Of a stretch of 38,090 bases of DNA, positions 31,400-38,090 are shown in pieces (within the stretch, counting starts at the first letter, position 1; every line of letters starts with the position of its first letter). This stretch comes from Mariniblastus sp. (GTDB lineage Bacteria > Planctomycetota > Planctomycetia > Pirellulales > Pirellulaceae). The stretch lies in NCBI GenBank assembly GCA_028823415.1, contig JAPKBL010000046.1:1-38090 (forward strand), in the 5' to 3' direction. Both the position numbers and the translations under genes were made by a program. The notes beneath the pieces were generated by a model. It was given only the letters and a program-made list of their open reading frames with translations, had not been told where the DNA came from and did not search any database.

Positions 31400-32398
31400 C
31401 TAAAACGATCCAGGCATTCCAAACGCCCGTGGCCCCTGATGCGATGCTGCGTTGCCGCTGGGGGCATCGGTCTCATCGTTTGGCAAACTTGGCAGCACCG
31501 TTGTGCTTAAGCCGGCGGATTCAGCATCCAGGAGGCTTCTCTTGGGGTTGAGTTCAGCCGAATCTCGCGTTATCGAGTCACGCAACTTCAATTCGCGATT
31601 TTGATTTGAGAGAGATAATCGACGTGACATGGACGGAGTCATTGAGATCGTCGATGTTTTGATACCTTTAATCTTGGAAGTATCTTTTTCAAAACCCGCC
31701 TTTGAGGTTTCCGATGAATCACCAGCGATCGCCATTCCCGAATGGTAACCGGCGCGACGGATAACGGCTGAACTTGAACCTAGAACCTTGTAAGGTCGAT
31801 CCAATTGAGAATCCGAAACCTCCATGTCACGACGTAACTTACCCGGCAATATCGCAATTGTCTGTGTGCACTTTATCAAGTCACCTTCAGCAGTTCGAAA
31901 CATTGGAATGAGCGTAATCGCTTTTCGATATCCACCCATGGGTTCCCAGGGAACCCAGACGCTGTAGGAGGCTCCCAGCTTATTTTCGCTGTAATGTGAC
32001 TGAAATTTCTCTTGCTTATAAATAAATTTCTTGTCTGCAGTTTGTTCAGTCGGCTCTTTTGCCGAGTCATCGAACCCGTAGATGATCAGTTCGCCCTCGG
32101 CCTTCACCAACTTCTGTTTTGCGTTGTAAAAGAAGATCCTGCCACCGAATCCCTTGACCGACGCTGCTCCCGCTTTTTCATAGACCGAATCGGTCCAGAT
32201 TGCGGTCATGGTGACGGGCGTTAAATCGTCATTCGACTTTTTCTTTTTTTCTTTCCCATCGTGAGAAATCTTTTGAATTGGATTCCACGGCGAATTCTTC
32301 TCACTCGTTCGCATCGAGTTTGTGATACCACTACATCCAATTGAGAAGAAAATAAAACAGAGACAAATTGAATAAAGCACCTTCGAATTCATAATCAC
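31400..32398 (-). CDS. lipoprotein of the secretin operon, function unknown
   Basis: A lipoprotein signal (YSICLCFIFFSIGC, Cys22 in the lipobox S-I-G-C) targets it to a membrane. A basic linker leads into a ~150-residue beta-rich domain with MTAIWTDSVYEKAGAASVKGFGGRIFFYNAKQKLVKAEGEL and SYSVWVPWEPMGG. The rest is a long Ser/Thr-rich, probably disordered tail. Lipoproteins next to secretins are often pilotins or assembly factors, but there is no similarity to a known pilotin that I can see. AGGAG before the ATG at 32398 supports the start. It sits 81 bases after the secretin and 58 before the FliG-like gene. Confidence 0.7.
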   Translation of the reverse strand: MIMNSKVLYSICLCFIFFSIGCSGITNSMRTSEKNSPWNPIQKISHDGKEKKKKSNDDLTPVTMTAIWTDSVYEKAGAASVKGFGGRIFFYNAKQKLVKAEGELIIYGFDDSAKEPTEQTADKKFIYKQEKFQSHYSENKLGASYSVWVPWEPMGGYRKAITLIPMFRTAEGDLIKCTQTIAILPGKLRRDMEVSDSQLDRPYKVLGSSSAVIRRAGYHSGMAIAGDSSETSKAGFEKDTSKIKGIKTSTISMTPSMSRRLSLSNQNRELKLRDSITRDSAELNPKRSLLDAESAGLSTTVLPSLPNDETDAPSGNAASHQGPRAFGMPGSF

Positions 32399-32479
32399 TC
32401 CTGAACTTTAAGTCGTTGTCTCGTGTTCGCAGTTTTCAGAGAGCCTTTGTACGCGGCTCCACTGACAAATATCTAACAA

Positions 32480-35400
32480 TTAGCGATTAAGCTCGCTGGA
32501 TAACACGTTTTGATTACTACTGCTCCGCGGCTCCGATCGGGAAGTAGCGGATCCCGGTGTTAACCGGTTACCGACTTCTGAATCATTGGCACTAATGACC
32601 TTATACAGCGGTGAACCTTTCATTCCAGAAGGGTCAGCATCCGGATAGATCGTTTCAATTCCAGCTTCTGTTCCTTCCATGCCCTTATAGTCAGTGTTGC
32701 CGTAGACTTCGGCTACATCACAAAGGCACCAGTGCATTCGATCCATTTCATCCTGATTTTGAGCAGACAAATCTTGATCATCTGTAATCAAGTACGGTGT
32801 CATGATGATTAGCAACTCAGTCCTCTTAGCGATATCGGACTCGAAGCTGAAAAGTGGACCGATCCATGGCAAGTCCGAGAGGATTGGGGCACCACGCTTA
32901 ACATGTTGTTTTTCTTCGGTGATCAGACCGGAAAACACAACGGTCTGACCGGAACGTGCCATCAAAGTCGTTTGAGCGACCGTCTCTTCAATGTTCGGTG
33001 AGATAATAGGTTGCGGAGTTGAATTAACACCGGCTTCACTATAACCAATCACGATCCCCTCAGAATCAGGGCCGACCGATGACTTCGTTGCGTTAACCGC
33101 CATCACAATCATTCCGTCGGGACTCACCCGCGGAGTCACCTCAAGGATGACACCGACGTCTTCGAATTCAATATTTTGCTGCGACAAACCGTTAGTGACT
33201 GTCGTTCCAGCGATTCGAGCAACCGATGCACCAATCTGAACGCGTCCCTGAAGGTTTTCGACGGTAGTGATTTGAGGACGACTCAAGATTCGTGTCGAAC
33301 TCTTGTCCTTCAATGCACGCATCAGAATGTTGATCGATTCGTTACCACCGGAGAGCACTAAACCACCGTAGCCGAGTTTGCTATTGACCGTTCCGGTCGC
33401 CAGATTTGAGACTGCCTGGCCAGCCATGGTTTCCGGAAATGCCCCAATTAGGTTCGCGACAGGCAGCGGCGATGTATTGAAGGGAAAACCGATTCCGCCA
33501 ATGGAACCATCCGCTCCAATCGAAGTGCCTCGATCAAATATGAGTGAATCTTGAATTCCGATATCAATTCCGAATTCTTCCGTCTGTCCAAGATCAACTT
33601 CAGCAATCAAGCATTTCACCTTAACCATCGGTGGACGTCGATCGAGTCCGCGAATCAGTTCTTCAATTTCAGCTCGCTGTGACGGCGTTGCACTCACGAT
33701 GACGCTATTGCTGACCGTCTCCTCTACCACGACAACCGAGCGATCGGCCTGAATGAACGCCCCACCAGTACGTGGGTCATCCGCGACAATGTCATTTCGC
33801 GAGCCCAAGTAGGAATTGATCGCTTCCACCACATCCCGTGCCGGTGCGTTACTTAATCTATAAACACGAGGTTTTCGATCCGTCACATCGCGAGTGTCAA
33901 GACGATTAAGCAAGTCTTCGACCACTTGAAGGTCGCCCGCAGGGCCCGATGCGATAATCGTATTGGTTCTTGCATCCGATGAAAACCGGAGATTAATCAG
34001 TGTTGAACCTTCTGTCGCCGAGAGTCCTTGTAGAGGCAATTGGCTAAGGTTCGACGTTCCGTTTTGGCCTCCCTGCTGTGCCGTGTCGCCCCCAAAAAGG
34101 TTCTCGAGCATGGCCAACAAACTCTCGGCATCGCCATTCACAATCTCGAACACTTTGATTTGTGTTTCCGCGTCAGGAATGCGATCGAGTTTCTCAATCA
34201 GTGCTCCGATCAACTCCATGCTTTCGGCAGGGCCGGTCACGACAAGTGAATTGCTGTTCCGATCCGCCGTCACCCGGACATCGAACATGATGCCACTCTT
34301 GATTTCCTTTCCTTTTTTGTCAATCGTCCGCAGGCTCAGTTGAGCGGCGCCAAGGGACGACTGATTTGGCTGAATCTGTTGATTGGCATTTTGCTGATTT
34401 TGCTGGGCTTGCTGGTTGGGGTTGTAGCCTTGCCCCGCGTTGGGTTGCTGCCCACTTATCGCATCCTGCAATACAATCGCCATCTCCTCGGCAAGCGTAT
34501 TGCGAAGTGGAAAGACTTTTACCGTGTTTGTTTTTCCATCAACTTCGGCCACATCGATCGTTTTGAGCACCTGAATAGCTTGTGAGATAACCTCTTTCGG
34601 TCCTTTCACAATAATACTGTTACTTCGAAAATCAGCGATGATCGTGATCGGCGTACTTGCCAATTGCGTTCCCTGCCCAGTGTTGGCCTGATTGAAATAG
34701 CTGTCCAGACGAATCTTGGCATCCGATGCAGATAGGTACTTCAGCGGAATTGCTTGGAATCCACCTAGCTCATCCATGCTTCCCACAACGTCCATCGAGG
34801 CAATTAACTGCTGAATCGCCTTAATGCCGGCCGGTTGCCCAACGATAACAAGTGCATTGGGGGAATCAAGAGCTTGAATTTTAGCGGCGCCCGTTGAGGG
34901 AGCGTAACTAGCGTCATAAATCTCTTGGACTTGCTCTGCAATCTGGCCACTCTGAAGGTACTCCAACGAAATCCGTTCAACCAAAGCCTGTCTCGACTTT
35001 GATTTGGCTGAAATCTCCTCGATCACTTTCCTAACAATTGCCAAATCAGCCTCAGATCCAATCAGTGTGATGATTCCAGTAACCGGATCCTGAATGATCT
35101 TTACCTCATCTTTAACGTTGTCCTGAACATCCTGATTCATATTCTGAGGTAGCGTCGTGCCGGGCGGCAAGGTGATCGTGGTTTCCGGCTTGGTGATGTC
35201 TTCTTGACCACCCTGCTCAGGCTGAGTAATGTCCTGAGTGAGCCCCATTAGGAACGCCGCCTGCTGCACCGTCTTCAGTTCAGCAAGGTTTGCATCCACA
35301 AGGATCGTCTTCCGAACCGCTCCCAAGCGGGTGCGCTCTGGCCCGAAATCGATTGACTCCATCAATTGATGCCAATTCTCACGCAATGAATCGTCGCCTT

Positions 35401-36103
35401 CGAATTTCATCGTTCCGCTCTGACGATCAACAATCATCGCCATTCGTTGGGAAACTCGCGTCGGAATCTCTACCCGGACGTAACGCCCATCGGGAGATGT
35501 GGCCGTTCCGAGTCGACGCCCCCAAGTTGTCACCACAGAAGTCTCAAAATCTTCGATCGAGATCGCTATCAATTGATGAACACCGTTTCTCACTTTGGGG
35601 GCAACGTATTTTGGAAAAACCCTGGCGTTTTCGCTTCCGACATCCTGCGTCAACGGCATCCGTTTAAACTGACCAATGGCCGCGTTGTCAGACGGATCGA
35701 GCGTTTGAGTCTCCGCCTTCACCTCCGCAACACCGAAGCTGTTTAACTCAATGGTCCCGTTGGATTTAGTTACCGGCACAGAGGGCTCAGTAAATACCGG
35801 GGCGAGGGATTGTTTGACAGCTGGTAAATATCCTCCGGCAACCACCCGTTGGGGTGCAGGCATTAAACCGCTCGGTGGCATCGGCACCTGAACTTGAGGA
35901 ATCGCCGTTTGAGCCGAAGGCATCGGTGAAAACCGAGATTGCGCCGTCTGGATCGTCGTCGCCGCTTTACTAACAGCGAGCTTGTCTTTGTCATTCTCCT
36001 CCGCCGAGAGAGGGCTGCCGATCAAACAGCCAACCGCCATAGCACTAAAGCAATAAAAAGGCGTGCGAAATTTACTAGCGGTTTTCTTAAAAGATAGAGC
36101 CAT
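32480..36103 (-). CDS. secretin (type II secretion / type IV pilus outer-membrane channel) with enlarged ring region
   Basis: A GspD/PilQ-family outer-membrane channel. A signal peptide (about 1-34) and a Pro/Gln-rich linker lead to a periplasmic region with about six ring-type domains. These are at roughly 262-366, 376-441, 449-518, 527-640 (split by a Gln/Asn-rich insert at 553-583), 647-738 and 745-822. Each ends in text like NSIIVKGP or NTIIASGP followed by a helix. The secretin domain (826-1105) has LIAEVDLG, LSRPQITTVEN, VGVILEVTPRVSPDG, and the C-terminal SGLITEE...LSDLPWIGPLFSF...TELLIIMTPYLI. At 1207 residues it is well above the usual 650-800. AGGA seven bases before the ATG supports the start. 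Confidence 0.93.
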   Translation of the reverse strand: MALSFKKTASKFRTPFYCFSAMAVGCLIGSPLSAEENDKDKLAVSKAATTIQTAQSRFSPMPSAQTAIPQVQVPMPPSGLMPAPQRVVAGGYLPAVKQSLAPVFTEPSVPVTKSNGTIELNSFGVAEVKAETQTLDPSDNAAIGQFKRMPLTQDVGSENARVFPKYVAPKVRNGVHQLIAISIEDFETSVVTTWGRRLGTATSPDGRYVRVEIPTRVSQRMAMIVDRQSGTMKFEGDDSLRENWHQLMESIDFGPERTRLGAVRKTILVDANLAELKTVQQAAFLMGLTQDITQPEQGGQEDITKPETTITLPPGTTLPQNMNQDVQDNVKDEVKIIQDPVTGIITLIGSEADLAIVRKVIEEISAKSKSRQALVERISLEYLQSGQIAEQVQEIYDASYAPSTGAAKIQALDSPNALVIVGQPAGIKAIQQLIASMDVVGSMDELGGFQAIPLKYLSASDAKIRLDSYFNQANTGQGTQLASTPITIIADFRSNSIIVKGPKEVISQAIQVLKTIDVAEVDGKTNTVKVFPLRNTLAEEMAIVLQDAISGQQPNAGQGYNPNQQAQQNQQNANQQIQPNQSSLGAAQLSLRTIDKKGKEIKSGIMFDVRVTADRNSNSLVVTGPAESMELIGALIEKLDRIPDAETQIKVFEIVNGDAESLLAMLENLFGGDTAQQGGQNGTSNLSQLPLQGLSATEGSTLINLRFSSDARTNTIIASGPAGDLQVVEDLLNRLDTRDVTDRKPRVYRLSNAPARDVVEAINSYLGSRNDIVADDPRTGGAFIQADRSVVVVEETVSNSVIVSATPSQRAEIEELIRGLDRRPPMVKVKCLIAEVDLGQTEEFGIDIGIQDSLIFDRGTSIGADGSIGGIGFPFNTSPLPVANLIGAFPETMAGQAVSNLATGTVNSKLGYGGLVLSGGNESINILMRALKDKSSTRILSRPQITTVENLQGRVQIGASVARIAGTTVTNGLSQQNIEFEDVGVILEVTPRVSPDGMIVMAVNATKSSVGPDSEGIVIGYSEAGVNSTPQPIISPNIEETVAQTTLMARSGQTVVFSGLITEEKQHVKRGAPILSDLPWIGPLFSFESDIAKRTELLIIMTPYLITDDQDLSAQNQDEMDRMHWCLCDVAEVYGNTDYKGMEGTEAGIETIYPDADPSGMKGSPLYKVISANDSEVGNRLTPGSATSRSEPRSSSNQNVLSSELNR

Positions 36104-36515
36104 TTTCTTGTCCTGTGAGGGTCTTAATATTTACACTCAACCATGGACCAGAAAGCAAATGAGGGCTCCGCATTGGTCTCGCCAGTGCCATTGTAAACAC
36201 TAAGAACCACCCTCAATCACACCTTTTCAAACTGCTCGTTGCAAGAATCAAAAGTGGGGTCCTGATTGAAATATATCCGGCACGGCGTACGGGTTGCCGA
36301 CGTCGGACATTCGTAAACATCGGCAGTGATTGACCGCTCGTTAGAACAAAAACAATCATTAGACACGAAAAATTCGGAATCTTTTCACATGCTGGGAGAA
36401 GATAGGTAGCTACGGAAGGGTTTGCCGCCTCGACGATGAGCACCAAGGAAACGCCTGGCTCAAACTATTCTTTTCCATCAAATAGACGGGCATTTCAGAG
36501 AACCACTAGCAGGCC
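36104..36515. other. intergenic region within the secretin operon
   Basis: About 410 bases between the PilO-like and secretin genes on the same strand. A 77-codon minus-strand frame (36213-36446) has no domain or binding site and is not called. No clear terminator is visible. The length suggests a separate promoter for the secretin. Confidence 0.4.
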
Positions 36516-37874
36516 TTAGGACACATCCGATTTCAGAGATTCGTCGGCTTCCACTTCAGATTCTGGCTTTTGCGTTCCCACTTCTTCGGCCGGCGGGCCC
36601 TGGGGAATCTGGTCCACATTAAAGAACACGTCGGCCGGTTCAACCGTCAATTGGTTATTATCAACTCGAAACACGACGTCATCCGGACGGATTTCTACGA
36701 CGAACCATTTTTTCTTATCCAAATCAAAAGAGTCACCCTCTTTCAACTTAAAACGCTCGCCAGTCGTCCGAACGTTAATCCAGACTTGCCAATCGCCCGA
36801 TCGGTCTCGAACGATAGCAGTGATCCGTGTCTCTTTTGCATTCAAAAACGCTGGCGCTGGTTTTTCAACCGGTTTGACAACTCGGGGTTCATCATCTTTA
36901 AAGACGACCCTTACGGTCTCCGTTGTCGACTTTGCAGGGAAACCATTGTCAGAGACGATTACATCAAAGCTGTAGGTACCCGCTTCTTGGCCAGGGATGA
37001 TCAGTTTGGCAGAACGAGATCCCTCTTTTGCGTCAATTTCCATATCGTCAATTGGCAAATCACCCGCGAACTCAAACTTAAGCATATCATCGGTATCCGC
37101 GTCCTTCCCGGATAAGCTTACGGTGACATCTTTCATCGAGGTGTAAGACCGTGCTGGCTTTGCCGAAACTGTCGGTTCGTTGTTGGGCGGACCAAAAATA
37201 TCCCGATGCACAACTGCGTTGGCCATCGCGTCAAGCTCTTTTGTCCAATCGTCCTCGACTTCGATCTCTCGCTTCAGTTGGTCAATAAATTCATCGCTTG
37301 CCTCCGAGGAAGTCAAGGACAAAACCTCAATCTTGGCTACGATGCTCAGAATTCCGTTACGAATCTTTCGCTTACTTCCAACCATTTCATTTTGTGGGGT
37401 AATTTTCAATGAGTTGATTCGGTGAAGCAACTCAACTCGATAGAAACAGCTAAGAAACTTCGTCAAGTCATCCAATGTGCCATCCATTGCCAGAGTGTAG
37501 GACTTCCGCTCCCCAACCACTTTCGAATCAACTTTGAGGGGTGTACTGTCATTCGGAGTCAACATTTTCAGCTTCAACTTCAGATCGTCGCGAACTAAAC
37601 CCTTCACCCACGCCAAATATTTATTGCTGGCTCCATCAATGTCGGACGGCAGACTGATGCTCTCATAGTAGGCTCGACGACGATCGGCTTTTTTTCCAAC
37701 CGCCATGTCATATTCTTCCTCACCAATCTTAGTAACAAGAGCTTCTCGGTCGATCTCATTTTGCGAAAGCGAATTGAAAAACCAGAGACCAACAACCGCG
37801 ACAAACGCAATAGGCAGAATTGTTCCTACCGCGTAGGCCAGTACTCTTTCTCGGGGTGTTAATTTCTCAAACAT
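36516..37874 (-). CDS. PilO/GspM-like inner-membrane protein fused to a cadherin-like and a PilP/GspC-like domain
   Basis: Residues 12-34 are a membrane helix, followed by a short helical segment and a PilO-like part. In that part LAMDGTLDDLTKFLSCFYRVELLHRINSLKI (128-158) matches the 'G-x-x-x-x-L-x-x-F-x-x-x-L' core of PilO/GspM ferredoxin-like domains. Residues 231-328 form an Ig/cadherin-like fold (VTVSLSGKDADTDDMLKFEFAG, AGTYSFDVIVSDNG). Residues 348-418 (TRITAIVRDRSGDWQVWINV, FVVEIRPDDVVFRV) look like the homology region of PilP/GspC, which contacts the secretin. So it could link the inner-membrane platform to the secretin in one chain. The Glu/Asp-rich C-terminus is unstructured. The gene overlaps none; it begins 70 bases after the previous stop. 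Confidence 0.7.
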   Translation of the reverse strand: MFEKLTPRERVLAYAVGTILPIAFVAVVGLWFFNSLSQNEIDREALVTKIGEEEYDMAVGKKADRRRAYYESISLPSDIDGASNKYLAWVKGLVRDDLKLKLKMLTPNDSTPLKVDSKVVGERKSYTLAMDGTLDDLTKFLSCFYRVELLHRINSLKITPQNEMVGSKRKIRNGILSIVAKIEVLSLTSSEASDEFIDQLKREIEVEDDWTKELDAMANAVVHRDIFGPPNNEPTVSAKPARSYTSMKDVTVSLSGKDADTDDMLKFEFAGDLPIDDMEIDAKEGSRSAKLIIPGQEAGTYSFDVIVSDNGFPAKSTTETVRVVFKDDEPRVVKPVEKPAPAFLNAKETRITAIVRDRSGDWQVWINVRTTGERFKLKEGDSFDLDKKKWFVVEIRPDDVVFRVDNNQLTVEPADVFFNVDQIPQGPPAEEVGTQKPESEVEADESLKSDVS

Positions 37875-37944
37875 GATTTAACTTCTTCAATTGGTTTGTT
37901 TGTGGATCTTTTGCTGATGGCGTGCTTGCGTAACAGCCGGACGC

Positions 37945-38090
37945 TCACTTGGCTTTCGCAACTTCCGATGAATCAGGACTTACTTTACTCTCTTCGTCTT
38001 CTTTGTCGTCTTCTTTGTCGCCCTCTTTGTCGTCTTCTTTGTCGTCTTCTTTGTCGTCTTCTTTGTCGTCTTCTTTGTCGTCTTCTTTGT
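37945..38090 (-). CDS. C-terminus of an acidic Asp-Lys-Glu-Asp repeat protein, cut by the window edge
   Basis: Only the last 48 codons are in the window. They consist of at least seven repeats of D-K-E-D (one as D-K-E-G), then EESKVSPDSSEVAKAK and TGA at 37945-37947. The main domain lies outside. In gene order it stands directly upstream of the PilO-like gene, where PilN or PilM would be in a type IV pilus operon. It may therefore be a PilN-like protein with an added charged tail, but nothing in these residues proves it. Confidence 0.6.
   Translation of the reverse strand, partial: KEDDKEDDKEDDKEDDKEDDKEGDKEDDKEDEESKVSPDSSEVAKAK
37996..38090. repeat. 12-bp tandem repeat coding for D-K-E-D
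   Basis: Seven complete copies and one partial copy of GTCTTCTTTGTC run to the window edge, one copy differing (GCCCTC...). The unit is a multiple of three and keeps the frame on the minus strand, so copy-number changes alter only the length of the acidic tail. Such arrays change by slippage, and assembly across them may be unreliable. Confidence 0.95.

Noticed and set aside
36213..36446. 77-codon minus-strand frame between the PilO-like and secretin genes
   Set aside because: Operon position is tempting, but there is no binding site, and the text has no recognisable domain or clear membrane pattern.

Overview
The window looks like a chromosomal segment of a planctomycete, probably close to the Pirellulaceae. 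This is an inference from gene content; no rRNA or other marker is present. The pointers are two membrane or exported PQQ-type beta-propeller proteins with the 'N-Q-W-L-G-P-N-R' / 'F-M-G-P-D-R-S-G' openings common in that phylum, a ThuA-type exported protein next to an exported dienelactone-hydrolase-type esterase, a lipoprotein with a DUF1559-like tail, a bacterial fae/mtdB pair for H4MPT-linked C1 metabolism, and moderate G+C with short, mixed-strand operons. No phage, transposase, CRISPR, tRNA or rRNA was seen.

Layout. 1-4.7 kb (minus): a eukaryotic-type UMP-CMP kinase with an unusual N-terminal module, a broken membrane-protein gene, an exported esterase and an exported ThuA protein. 5.1-7.1 kb (plus): a membrane-anchored hypothetical followed by an exported beta-propeller. 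7.1-8.4 kb: mostly non-coding, with a candidate small RNA and one small gene. 8.4-9.7 kb (plus): an exported thioredoxin-like protein whose frame is interrupted by one UGA followed by a SECIS-like hairpin, a strong selenoprotein candidate. 9.8-13.0 kb (minus): a small membrane protein, an AnmK-like protein and a class I amidotransferase-fold protein; the last two lack their catalytic residues. 13.5-16.6 kb: an OleA/KAS III-like thiolase converging on a lipoprotein.

17.3-20.9 kb: a RimI-type acetyltransferase, an ATP-grasp protein, formaldehyde-activating enzyme (fae) and methylene-H4MPT dehydrogenase (mtdB). The last three form a compact C1 module that would couple formaldehyde to H4MPT and oxidise the adduct. 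21.0-26.8 kb (minus): a family 2 glycosyltransferase and the sbcD-sbcC DNA-end nuclease operon with an ATGA overlap. 27.1-30.3 kb (plus): membrane beta-propeller, SDR-fold protein lacking the catalytic Tyr (ATGA overlap) and a carboxylesterase.

30.4-38.1 kb (minus): a secretion or pilus-like operon. It reads, in transcription order, an acidic KEDD-repeat protein (cut by the window edge), a PilO-like protein fused to a cadherin-like and a PilP/GspC-like domain, a 1207-residue secretin with an enlarged series of periplasmic ring domains, a lipoprotein, and a FliG-like protein without any flagellar neighbours. The most interesting items are the UGA-interrupted thioredoxin-like gene, the secretin/FliG-like operon and the adjacent pair of apparently dead enzymes.
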